Source of the DNA: Chloroflexota bacterium | GTDB lineage: Bacteria; Chloroflexota; Anaerolineae; Aggregatilineales; Phototrophicaceae | Direction: 5' to 3' | DNA length: 46,277 bases | Assembly (NCBI GenBank): GCA_028873975.1 | Contig: JAPPMO010000102.1 | Coordinates: 1 to 46,277, forward strand | Shown: piece after piece, positions 1-7,128 of the stretch | How positions within the stretch are numbered: position 1 is the first letter of the stretch | How the letters are laid out: the number at the start of each line of letters is the position of its first letter | Position numbers and translations under genes: made by a program | The notes under the pieces: generated by a model | Database searches by the model: none | What the model saw: only the letters and a program-made list of their open reading frames with translations | What the model was told of the DNA's origin: nothing

Positions 1-54
1 ACGCCGGAGAATGTTGCCCGCGCCCTCCTCGGCAAACCGCTTAAGCGGGATTAA
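1..54 (+). CDS. C-terminal end of a gene cut by the window edge
   Basis: An open frame runs from the first base to a TAA at 52-54 and encodes TPENVARALLGKPLKRD. Codon choice (GCC, CTC, GGC, CGC) resembles that of the neighbouring genes, so this may be the tail of a plus-strand gene that begins outside the window. It is too short to assign a family, and chance openness cannot be excluded. Confidence 0.35.
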   Translation, partial: TPENVARALLGKPLKRD

Positions 55-180
55 CTCGCAAAATGGCACTATTCGATATAAGCCCCCAAATTAACATATC
101 GCCAGCGCCGGCGCACGCTTGGACCGATGCTTTGCCCTGCGCCGCAGGACATGTGTCAAGCAGGGGCGCCGGTTATCGGC

Positions 181-186
181 TACAAT
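181..186 (+). promoter_or_regulatory. Possible -10 box (TACAAT) for the pseudo-protease gene
   Basis: TACAAT matches the sigma-70 -10 consensus at five of six positions and lies about 40 bases before the ATG at 226. No convincing -35 box stands 16-18 bases upstream, so this is a weak candidate. Confidence 0.22.
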
Positions 187-225
187 GACCGGCAAGTCAA
201 GCTATCGGACCAAGAATCCTGAGCC

Positions 226-1332
226 ATGGGCGGCGAAGACGACCTGCTGCGCGCCATCAAATATATGAAAAGCGGCGACTTGCAATCGGCGGTGGCTTTG
301 CTGCGGGCGGCGGTTGATGACCCTGATCTCGACCAGCATGGGCGCGCCGTCGCCTGTATCTGGCTGGCGGAAACAAGCGATGATATCGCCTTCAAGATCA
401 ACTGCCTGCAGCAAGCCCTGCGACACGAACCCGGGAACGCGCAGGTTCAACAGAAACTCGATCAATTGCGCGCCCGGCAGCTGCGGCGCCGCTCAGATGC
501 GTCGCACGTAACATCGTCGCCCTCCAGCCTTCGCATGGCTCAGGCGCCCCCGGTCCTGGGCATCGACGGCGGCGTCAATGGCAGGGGCAGCGGCATCTTC
601 GTCAATCGCGAAGGCTTGGTCGCCACGACCGCAAACGCCGTCGGAAGCGCGCTGGACGTTGTCGTCGACTGCGGCAGTTCGGGGGTTGCGCCAGGTCAAG
701 TGCTGCGCCGATATCCGGACAGCGACCTGGCGCTGATTCAGACGCCCGTCGCACTGGGCAGTCTCGACGCGCTGGAGCGCAGTCCGGTCGTCATCGCAAA
801 TGAAGCGGTCACCGCCATGGCTTACAATGGGGCCAAAATACGCGGAGCTGTACACGATGCCGGCGATGGCGCGCGCCAAGGCTGGCTGCGCACCAGCATC
901 TTGATCGCCATGTCGCCCGACGCCGGCGGTAACCCGCTATACGACGGCCGCGGACATATCTTGGGATTGTTAACGCGCAACGCTGATCATGACACAGGCA
1001 GAGCCTGGGCGATCAGCCTGCGGCATATTCTGACCCTGGCCGAGCAAACTGCCCAGGAGCGCCGCTTGTTGCCGAATGCCGCGACTTGCGGCGCTTGCGG
1101 CTGCCGGGCGCAGGCCGGGCATTACGGCGGGCGTTATTGCGAAACCTGCGGCGCGCGGCTGCCGTCGGCGGATATCTCCCCGTTGGATCCGCCTGATTTT
1201 GAGCGCCTGGCGCGCATCTATGGCGAGAATCAGAGCCGGCCCTGCCCGCACTGCACGGCAAGAGCCGGTTATTACGCGGGATGCTGCCTGCGCTGTTCCC
1301 ATGAACTGACGCCTGGGACCCCGACAACATGA
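226..1332 (+). CDS. TPR / inactive trypsin-like / double zinc-ribbon protein
   Basis: A 368-residue soluble protein in three parts. Residues about 5-80 form TPR-like helices. Residues about 108-270 show the trypsin/HtrA-fold pattern: GSGIFVNREG, then DSDLALIQ, then AGGNPLYDGRGHILGL. Residues 288-310 and 340-360 are two zinc ribbons with CxxC pairs (C288/C291, C305/C308; C340/C343, C354/C357). The catalytic triad looks lost: the usual NAHVV histidine aligns with Asn137, and the nucleophile of GNSGGPL aligns with Ala233, while Asp167 remains. It therefore probably binds rather than cuts, perhaps as a sensor or scaffold. No signal peptide or membrane segment is seen, so it is likely cytoplasmic. 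The YbjN-like gene starts 15 bases downstream and is probably co-transcribed. The function is unknown. Confidence 0.85.
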   Translation: MGGEDDLLRAIKYMKSGDLQSAVALLRAAVDDPDLDQHGRAVACIWLAETSDDIAFKINCLQQALRHEPGNAQVQQKLDQLRARQLRRRSDASHVTSSPSSLRMAQAPPVLGIDGGVNGRGSGIFVNREGLVATTANAVGSALDVVVDCGSSGVAPGQVLRRYPDSDLALIQTPVALGSLDALERSPVVIANEAVTAMAYNGAKIRGAVHDAGDGARQGWLRTSILIAMSPDAGGNPLYDGRGHILGLLTRNADHDTGRAWAISLRHILTLAEQTAQERRLLPNAATCGACGCRAQAGHYGGRYCETCGARLPSADISPLDPPDFERLARIYGENQSRPCPHCTARAGYYAGCCLRCSHELTPGTPTT

Positions 1333-1347
1333 GGCGGAAGTGAAAAC

Positions 1348-1821
1348 ATGGGACGCTTATTCCGCCGCGGCGGGCCAGACAAAGACGAGACCAGCGATCC
1401 GCTTGAGTTTTCGGCGCGCGCGGTGGAGCAGATCTTGGCACAGATCGGCGTCGATGCGGCGGCGGCGCGGATGGATGTCGAGAGCGGCTACGGCTGGAAC
1501 TTCCTGCGCGGCTCCGCGCTGATCGAAGTTTACCTGTCGCCGGAGGAGCGCGGCTACTTGCAGGTCTTGGCGCCGATCATGCACCTGCCGCCAAGCAATC
1601 TGCTGCCGCTGTATCGGCGGCTGTTGGAGCTTAATCTGGAGTTGACCAACGCCGCACTGGGCTTGCATGAGGATGTGGTCTATTTGTATCACGAGCGGCT
1701 GCTGGAGGGCCTGGACGCGGGCGAGGCGGATGTGATCATTCGGCGGCTGGCGCGGGTCGCGGATGAGCTGGATGACGCGCTGGTGGAGGAATTTGGCGGC
1801 CGACTGTATGGGCAGGGGTGA
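1348..1821 (+). CDS. YbjN-like domain protein
   Basis: A 157-residue cytoplasmic protein with no membrane segment. Residues about 45-150 follow the YbjN pattern (a fold like type III secretion chaperones): a short strand region, the LAPIMHLPPSNLLPLYRRLL segment at about residues 74-93, and LDAGEADVIIRRLARVADELD near the C-terminus. YbjN-like proteins have poorly defined roles; some act as regulators or chaperone-like binders. The ATG at 1348 is preceded by a GAGG/GGAAG purine stretch and lies 15 bases after the upstream gene, so the two probably form one transcript. The stop faces the convergent HEPN gene only 8 bases away, with no obvious terminator between them. Confidence 0.75.
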   Translation: MGRLFRRGGPDKDETSDPLEFSARAVEQILAQIGVDAAAARMDVESGYGWNFLRGSALIEVYLSPEERGYLQVLAPIMHLPPSNLLPLYRRLLELNLELTNAALGLHEDVVYLYHERLLEGLDAGEADVIIRRLARVADELDDALVEEFGGRLYGQG

Positions 1822-1829
1822 GGGGACAT

Positions 1830-2333
1830 TCAATCGCGGGACTTTGCCATAGAACCTGCGCTACAGACTTCGAAAACAATTCGGACGATCTCTTGCGAAG
1901 AAGAGAAATAGTCTTGAAGGTCATTAAGCGAAATATCGGTGTTGTCGCTGTGTGCGATACTGTTTCGTATACTGACAAGACTGTTTAGGGATGTTAGCAT
2001 CTTTTGTGTCACGCCTTGCTTTATCTTTTCTTGCCACTCAGGATTAAACCGGCTAACTAGCTTGATCAATTCGCCATACCGAAGATTAGGTTGGCGCTCT
2101 AACTGGGAGTCGACAAACTTTTCGATTGAATCGTCTTTCGTTACCGATCTCACATGCTCCAGCAGGATTGTACGAACCGAATTCTCAACATAGACATAAG
2201 TCCGAATACATAAATAGGACTCAAACGCAGACCGCACTTCCAAGTCGATTACATCATTCTTTTGAAGCTCTATGGCACGGTCAAAAAGCCGCTGCAAGGA
2301 ATCTTTCCTTTCAACAATGTCAGAGTACATCAT
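1830..2333 (-). CDS. HEPN-domain protein (MAE_28990-like), putative RNase
   Basis: A 167-residue, mostly helical protein. The HEPN signature R-x4-H is present as R123-NSIA-H128 in the helix VSIRNSIAHSD, preceded by long amphipathic helices as in RiboL-PSP/MAE_28990-type HEPN proteins. HEPN proteins with this motif are commonly metal-independent RNases in toxin-antitoxin and anti-phage systems. Its ATG directly follows the TGA of the DUF262 gene (TGAATG), with GGAG just upstream, so the two are translationally coupled. A second ATG follows at once. Codon and base use is AT-richer than in flanking genes, suggesting horizontal gain. RNase activity is inferred from the motif only. Confidence 0.8.
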   Translation of the reverse strand: MMYSDIVERKDSLQRLFDRAIELQKNDVIDLEVRSAFESYLCIRTYVYVENSVRTILLEHVRSVTKDDSIEKFVDSQLERQPNLRYGELIKLVSRFNPEWQEKIKQGVTQKMLTSLNSLVSIRNSIAHSDNTDISLNDLQDYFSSSQEIVRIVFEVCSAGSMAKSRD

Positions 2334-3419
2334 TCACTCCACCAAAGCGAAGGCTTCCGTCGCAAGCTGAATCCGTGTGCGAACATTGTCGGCCTGTGAT
2401 GTGCCAGCGTAGATAGACGCGCGAAATCTCTCGTTCTCCAAGAGTTCCTCGTACTCTGGTCGAATATCGGCAGTAATCGGGCCTTTTCCTAGTCGACGCG
2501 CGATACCAACCATCAACGCATCCATTAAGGCAGCGTTCACAGCACGTTCTGGCCTGAAGGCATTACGACCCAGCTTTTCGAGTATCGTCTTGACAGTGGA
2601 ATGAAAGAGTTTTCGGTTTTCCGCCGCAGTGTGCCTGTGCAAATCCCGATTGCTTATCATGTGCTTGTTCAAAAACTCTTTCATAGTTGGCCTGTATTCG
2701 GCAGAATCATGGTACAGCGCTAGAAATCTTAAGATTAACTCTTGATCTCTTTTTCTGCGGTTAGGCTTTCCAACCAATACTCTCCATTCACCGCTGTCAT
2801 TTAGCTCTACTAAAAGATTATTGAACTCACCTCCGTAAATGGCACCGCGAATTTCTTGCGGCGATAGTGGCGTGGAAGTGGTATTTAGACGCTCAAATAT
2901 TGTGAACTGACTCGTGCCATCGTCATCAGGAGCTTCTTGCTGAATGATTGAGGCGTGAATGATTGAGTCATTAAGCCTTCGCCTGTCTTGTGCAGACAAG
3001 TCCGCATAAGCAAAGCCTTCGAATCGCGAATCCAAGCCTGTTAATCTAAACTCGCGATCTGAACCTGGAAACGTGCCACTGTAGTAAGCCTTCAGGCTTA
3101 GCAGTCTTTGCTGGCCATCAATAACACGAAGAGTTTGCGAACCTTTGTCACGATACAGGAATATCCCGGGCACAGGCAATCCCATCAGCAATGATTCTAT
3201 AAATCGAGAAGCGCGTTTCTGATTCCAAACATAGGTTCGTTGGAATTCCGGAATCTCTATATCGCCTCGATCGAGTCTCCTTACCATCCCCTCAACATCG
3301 AAATCCGCACCGTAACCGGCAATCGTATATTGCTTTACGGCAATGGTCTCTTCTGGATTATCACCTTCAATTGGTACTTCCTGTTCCAATTCGTCATTGA
3401 TTACGTTGTCCGCAATCAT
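2334..3419 (-). CDS. DUF262 (ParB-like fold, DGQQR motif) protein
   Basis: A 361-residue protein with a DUF262 domain in its N-terminal half: IPEFQR at residues 56-61, then VW, SLLMGLPVP at 77-84, and IDGQQRL at 100-106. The C-terminal part is helical and lacks a visible DUF1524 HNH domain (no His-Asn-His pattern seen), so it is not a full GmrSD-type protein. DUF262 domains in that family sense or hydrolyse nucleotides, and many lie in defence islands. I chose the ATG at 3419, which has GTGAGG just upstream, over the in-frame GTG at 3431. It is first in a two-gene operon with the HEPN gene. Composition is AT-rich relative to its surroundings. A defence role is inferred. Confidence 0.85.
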   Translation of the reverse strand: MIADNVINDELEQEVPIEGDNPEETIAVKQYTIAGYGADFDVEGMVRRLDRGDIEIPEFQRTYVWNQKRASRFIESLLMGLPVPGIFLYRDKGSQTLRVIDGQQRLLSLKAYYSGTFPGSDREFRLTGLDSRFEGFAYADLSAQDRRRLNDSIIHASIIQQEAPDDDGTSQFTIFERLNTTSTPLSPQEIRGAIYGGEFNNLLVELNDSGEWRVLVGKPNRRKRDQELILRFLALYHDSAEYRPTMKEFLNKHMISNRDLHRHTAAENRKLFHSTVKTILEKLGRNAFRPERAVNAALMDALMVGIARRLGKGPITADIRPEYEELLENERFRASIYAGTSQADNVRTRIQLATEAFALVE

Positions 3420-3492
3420 GCCACACCTCACAAAATGCAGAACGTTGGAGCATCCAGTTTACCAGATTTCCGACCCTATTTTCAGACAAAAC

Positions 3493-3768
3493 CTACCACC
3501 CTACCCTATTCAACACCCGCCTCACAATCCCGCTCCCATCCCCGCCCTCCTGTAGATCCCACATGTGCATCAACAGCGCGCGGTGCTGTCCGAATTGCGG
3601 CAACTGCCTCAGCCAGAAGTCGTCAATTTCATGCTCGCTCAGATAGCCGGCCATGAAGGCGTCGCGAAAGGCTTCATCAGCGCGCGCGCCAGGTCCGGGA
3701 CCTTCCGATGATCGAAACTGTCGCGTTTGATTTGCCAATCGGTGGGCACATGAACCCCTAACACGCAA
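3493..3768 (-). pseudogene. Decayed C-terminal remnant of a phosphotransferase-like gene
   Basis: The translated segment FRDAFMAGYLSEHEIDDFWL followed by QLPQFGQHRALLMHMWDLQ resembles the C-terminal helices of aminoglycoside/choline phosphotransferase-family proteins. The N-terminal kinase part and the catalytic HGDLHxxN and DFD motifs are absent. Upstream on the same strand another frame reads DWQIKRDSFDHRKVPDLARA and would join this segment by a frameshift near 3690, which fits decay. The only in-frame start is a TTG without a clear ribosome site. It lies between the AT-rich DUF262/HEPN module and the dtxR-like gene, so the module may have inserted into or beside a dying gene. The family call is tentative. 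Confidence 0.45.
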
Positions 3769-3844
3769 TCCGATACAAGAAAACGTCAGCGTATGGTGTC
3801 CATCCGCTGGAAGATGTGATTGATATTTCGTGAATTCGCGGGGG

Positions 3845-4528
3845 CTAAACTAACAGATACTCTTCCTGGCTGCAGACGCGCAAGGCGCCTGCAAGCTCGT
3901 GGCCGAGGAAATGGGTCTGCCCGTCGACCAGCAATTGCAGCGGTCCCTTGAAGGGGGCGCGCATCACCAGGCGGAATTTCTTGCCCGGCTCAATCTGCAG
4001 TTCGCTGAAATAGCGGAGTTTATGCTCGTCGTGGCTATGGACTCTGCTGATCACGTAGTCGCGGTTGACCTCGACTTCCGGGAGCGGGTAGTCGATGACA
4101 GCGGGCATGATGCCGTCCGCGCTGGGGATGGGTTCGCCGTGCGGGCAGCGCTTGGGATATCCGCTCATCTCTTCCATCTTGTCAACCAGGATCTCACTGA
4201 CGACCAATCCCAGATCATCGGCATCGTCATGCACCTCGTGCCAGCCGAATCCCATGATGTCCACCAGGAAACGTTCCACCAAGCGGTGGCGCCGGATGTT
4301 GGCGAGCGCTTCCCGCTCGCCCGCTGCGGTGAGCCGAACGCCTCGATAAGGCTCGTGTTCCAGGAAGCCCGCGTGTTTGAGGCGCCCTACCATTCTCGTG
4401 ACCGCCGGGGCGGAAACATTCAGTTCATCAGCTAAGGCGGAGGTAGATACAAAGGGGGTTTCCGGCTGATAGCAAGCGATGCGATAAGCTTCGGCCAGAT
4501 ATTCCTGCATGGATTCGGTCGCGGTCAT
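3845..4528 (-). CDS. DtxR/MntR-family metal-dependent repressor
   Basis: A 227-residue transcription regulator. It has an N-terminal winged helix-turn-helix (about residues 8-70, with TSALADELNVSAPAVTRMVG as the recognition part), a dimerisation/metal domain (about 75-145, with RHRLVERFL and the family-typical CPHGEPIP), and a C-terminal SH3/FeoA-like domain (about 165-225). Such proteins bind Mn or Fe and repress transport genes. In the metal domain the segment DDADDLGLVVSE lacks the His of the DtxR-type EHVMS motif, so the ligand set or the metal may differ. No metal transporter gene adjoins it. A promoter with TTGCGA and TATATT lies about 45 bases upstream. Confidence 0.88.
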   Translation of the reverse strand: MTATESMQEYLAEAYRIACYQPETPFVSTSALADELNVSAPAVTRMVGRLKHAGFLEHEPYRGVRLTAAGEREALANIRRHRLVERFLVDIMGFGWHEVHDDADDLGLVVSEILVDKMEEMSGYPKRCPHGEPIPSADGIMPAVIDYPLPEVEVNRDYVISRVHSHDEHKLRYFSELQIEPGKKFRLVMRAPFKGPLQLLVDGQTHFLGHELAGALRVCSQEEYLLV

Positions 4529-4572
4529 TCTTGCCTCAATCTACGGCCGCAACGAGACCTTTTCTTATCTCA

Positions 4573-4602
4573 AATATAACCGAGGGGCGCGGAAATTCGC
4601 AA
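4573..4602 (-). promoter_or_regulatory. Candidate promoter of the dtxR-like gene
   Basis: On the minus strand TTGCGA (4597-4602) and TATATT (4573-4578) are separated by 18 bases. The -10 box matches the consensus at five of six positions. The ATG follows at 4528. Confidence 0.4.
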
Positions 4603-4708
4603 GCGTTAACTCAATCTTTAGCTGATGATAAGTGAAATTCTATTACAGAACTACCCCTTTTCAACTGCATTTGCCGCCAGGATGCCTCGTGATACCCGGC
4701 ATTGAAGA

Positions 4709-5284
4709 TCATGGTTGGAAGCCGAGTTTTGCAAGCAGGCGATCCAACTGATCCAGCAGATGGGCTTCCGAAGCGTCGTTGAGCAGCGTGTAATCGGCGA
4801 TGGCAATGGGACCGCCTTTTTCCAGCGTATTGATCTCCCGCAGGTCGCGTTCGGCCGCCTCATCAGGCCTCAACGGGCGGACGGAGCGGGAAGCCAGCCG
4901 CTGATAGCGCAAATGACGCGGCGCGGCTATCGCCGCCAGAATTGTCGGCGCGCCCAGATGCTGACGCAGAAAGCTGTATTCGCTGTAACTATACAAGCCA
5001 TCAATGACGATACAATCATGGTCATCCAGCGCCGCTTGCAGCTTGGGCAGCGACAAGCGCGCCATGGCGGACATGCCGTGTCGCGCGCGCAGTTCCTCGC
5101 GAACGTCCCGCTCGTTCACTGGATTGACTTCGAGGCCGCGCCGCCGCACCTCATCGACAACGACAGCGCCAAAACGTAAAGTGAAGAATCCCCTGGCCTG
5201 CAAGTGTTGCGCGCATAAAGTTTTGCCGGCGCCGGGCATGCCCACCAGCGCCAAAGCGCCGCGCCTAATGCCTTCTAAGTTCAA
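4709..5284 (-). CDS. Small P-loop nucleotide kinase-like protein
   Basis: A 191-residue protein with a Walker A motif GMPGAGKT (residues 15-22), followed by a lid-like Arg-rich region (YQRLASRSVRPLRPDEAAERD) and a hydrophobic strand ending in Asp (DCIVIDGLYSYSEY). The pattern is that of adenylate kinase/dephospho-CoA kinase-like proteins and of the archaeal UPF0200 ATPases; the substrate cannot be told. The TTG start at 5284 is supported by AAGGAG five bases upstream, and no ATG lies nearby. The C-terminal part (ADYTLLNDASEAHLLDQLD) resembles the end of dephospho-CoA kinase-like folds. It is transcribed divergently from the HIT gene. Confidence 0.72.
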   Translation of the reverse strand: MNLEGIRRGALALVGMPGAGKTLCAQHLQARGFFTLRFGAVVVDEVRRRGLEVNPVNERDVREELRARHGMSAMARLSLPKLQAALDDHDCIVIDGLYSYSEYSFLRQHLGAPTILAAIAAPRHLRYQRLASRSVRPLRPDEAAERDLREINTLEKGGPIAIADYTLLNDASEAHLLDQLDRLLAKLGFQP

Positions 5285-5456
5285 GTGACTCCTTACCCGG
5301 TGTCAGCTAACAGGTCGCGAGCGGATTGTAGCCCGAAATTGGGTATGAATGCACTATGAGAAAGTCCCAAATAAACTGAGCCGCTAATATCCGAAAATGA
5401 AGAAAGGCCCGCCTCATCCGTGTATAAGTTGACAAGATCAATTGAGAGAGAAAATC

Positions 5457-5918
5457 ATGCCCATTTGCCACAGTTGTGAACGCATTCTCGATCGCGACAG
5501 AGGCGATGCTCCGCTCTGGGACAGCATCTATCGCGGCGACCATTGGGATCTGGCACATGCCTATAATACGTCGTGGCTGGGATGGCTGGTGCTGGTTCTG
5601 CGCCGCCATGTCGAAGCCATCGCCGACCTGAACCCGGACGAAGCGCAAGAACTGGGCCTCCTGCTGCGGCAGGTCTCGCGGGCTTTGAAGAAACAGACCG
5701 GCTGCAGCAAGACCTATGTCATGCAATTTGCCGAGTCCGCCAGTCACCTGCATGTCCATTTTCATGTCGTGCCGCGCATGCCCAAGCAAGCTCCGGAAGA
5801 CATCAGCTATAAAGTTCTGCGTCATCTTGGTGTACCCTTAAACGAGCGCTCCAGCGAAAGCGAGTTGAATGCCTTTGCCCATGCGCTGCGCGGGCATCTA
5901 TCGGAATCGCGCCTATGA
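5457..5918 (+). CDS. HIT-family protein with CxxC zinc site
   Basis: A 153-residue member of the histidine-triad superfamily. The triad H99-V-H101-F-H103-V-V sits after SASHLHV, as in Hint/Fhit-like nucleotide hydrolases and transferases that act on AMP-linked substrates. The N-terminal C4xxC7 pair probably binds zinc with downstream histidines, as in many HIT proteins. I chose the ATG at 5457, where a GAGAG stretch lies just upstream, rather than the in-frame TTG at 5442. The hydrolase gene follows 37 bases downstream on the same strand and may share the transcript. The physiological substrate is not predictable from sequence. Confidence 0.87.
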   Translation: MPICHSCERILDRDRGDAPLWDSIYRGDHWDLAHAYNTSWLGWLVLVLRRHVEAIADLNPDEAQELGLLLRQVSRALKKQTGCSKTYVMQFAESASHLHVHFHVVPRMPKQAPEDISYKVLRHLGVPLNERSSESELNAFAHALRGHLSESRL

Positions 5919-5955
5919 ATCCGGCTATCGGCGTTATCAGTCGCGGCAGAGCGAG

Positions 5956-6825
5956 ATGATCGAACGGGAACATACTTTCCAAAACGCCAAGGGCATCACG
6001 ATTTTCTATCGTGAATGGTTGCCGGATGCTGGCGACAGCCGCGGCATCGCGCTCATCGTTCACGGACTGGGAGAGCATAGCGGACGTTATCGTCATGTTG
6101 CCGCCGCCTTGACCGAGACCGGTTTCCTCTGCTTTGGCATCGATCAGCTGGGACACGGCAAGAGTGGCGGCGCCCGCGTTTTCATCCCCGATTTGCGACT
6201 GGCGGTGGAAGACCTGCGCCAGCTTTTCGAGATCGTGACCCGGCAATACCCGCAAAAGCCGGTTTTCCTGTTCGGGCACAGCATGGGCTCGCTGACAGGT
6301 CTGGAATTTGCCCTGCTCTATCCCGATTGTCTGAGCGGGATCGCGCTCAGCGGCGTCGCCATCCATGGAGAATACACGCGTCCCCCCTGGCTGGTGAAAC
6401 TCTGTCTTTTCGCCGCCGCCTACATCCCCAGGCTTCGGCTTTCGCCGCCGAGCTCGCCGCGCGTCCTTACCCACGACGACGAGATCCTCAAGGAATGGCG
6501 GGAGGATCCCCTGATCGACCGGGGTATGTGGCGCGTCGGGACCTCCGCAGCCCTAGTGCTGGCCTCGCGGCGGATCCGCCAGTCGGCGCGTCAACTGACC
6601 TTGCCTGTGCTCGCCTTGCATGGGTCAGATGACCACCTGGCGCCTCCATCGGGCGCGGATTACCTGCGGCAAAACGCCTCTTCGAGCGACGTCAGCGTCA
6701 AGATATACGAAGGGATGCGACACGAACTTGTCAACGAGACCTGTCGCGATGAAGTCATCCAAACCCTGACTCGCTGGATGTTGGAACGGGTTGGGGCGGG
6801 TGCATTTCAGATTATTGGCAATTAA
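5956..6825 (+). CDS. Alpha/beta hydrolase, monoacylglycerol-lipase-like
   Basis: A 289-residue serine hydrolase of the lysophospholipase/monoglyceride lipase type (Hydrolase_4). It shows the oxyanion-region motif VHGLGEHSGRY (residues 35-45), DQLGHGKSGG (63-72), the nucleophile elbow GHSMG with Ser109, the acid in GSDDHLAP (Asp225/226) and the catalytic His256 in YEGMRHELVNE. It likely cleaves monoacylglycerols or similar esters in the cytoplasm; no signal peptide is present. The ATG at 5956 starts just before the conserved domain and avoids overlap with the HIT gene; an in-frame upstream ATG at 5869 would overlap it. A dispersed repeat begins directly after its stop. Confidence 0.88.
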   Translation: MIEREHTFQNAKGITIFYREWLPDAGDSRGIALIVHGLGEHSGRYRHVAAALTETGFLCFGIDQLGHGKSGGARVFIPDLRLAVEDLRQLFEIVTRQYPQKPVFLFGHSMGSLTGLEFALLYPDCLSGIALSGVAIHGEYTRPPWLVKLCLFAAAYIPRLRLSPPSSPRVLTHDDEILKEWREDPLIDRGMWRVGTSAALVLASRRIRQSARQLTLPVLALHGSDDHLAPPSGADYLRQNASSSDVSVKIYEGMRHELVNETCRDEVIQTLTRWMLERVGAGAFQIIGN

Positions 6826-6990
6826 CCACCGAGGACACCGAAGGTCGCGTAAACAGAAATAATCTTTTGTATTTCTCTGTGCGCTCTGCGCCTCTGTGGC
6901 AAATTTTCAGTTTGTTCGTTGCATTGCTCCACAAGATACCATTTTGAAGCGATTGCCCTGTGAACATCTGCCAAAATATTGGAATGTGCC
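6826..6990 (-). repeat. Dispersed CACAGAG-type repeat, copy A (inverted to copy B)
   Basis: Read on the minus strand, this contains the same run as 17586-17731: an AATATTTTGGCAGATG start, the ATGGTATCTTGTGGAGCAAT block, GCAACGAACAAACT, then CACAGAG-rich sequence and ATTTCTGTTT. The match is near-continuous over about 140 bases with a handful of differences. The 6826-6848 end (CACCGAGGACACCGAAGG) also resembles the end of the worn copy near 36360. It fills most of the 302-base gap between the hydrolase and livG. No ORF belongs to it. The rest of the gap (6991-7128) holds only a weak -10-like TATGAT at 7043 and the livG ribosome site. Confidence 0.85.
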
Positions 6991-7128
6991 CGGGTTGCGG
7001 CTTCTGTTTGCGCGCAATAGCGCCCTTTGGTATCTTTAGCAATATGATCGGCTGCCACTCGACAAAACTCGCCCGTCGAAGTCCTCGCTAATCTGGCGCC
7101 GATTTTGCCGCAAGCCTAGAGGATTTCC

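Noticed and set aside
5429..5434. Perfect TTGACA as the -35 box for the HIT gene
   Set aside because: A -10 at the proper distance would fall on the start codon region and no match exists there. A TATAAG at 5423 lacks a -35 box.
6812..7058. Short ORFs across repeat copy A
   Set aside because: The corresponding frames in copy B are broken or differ, so the repeat is not protein-coding.
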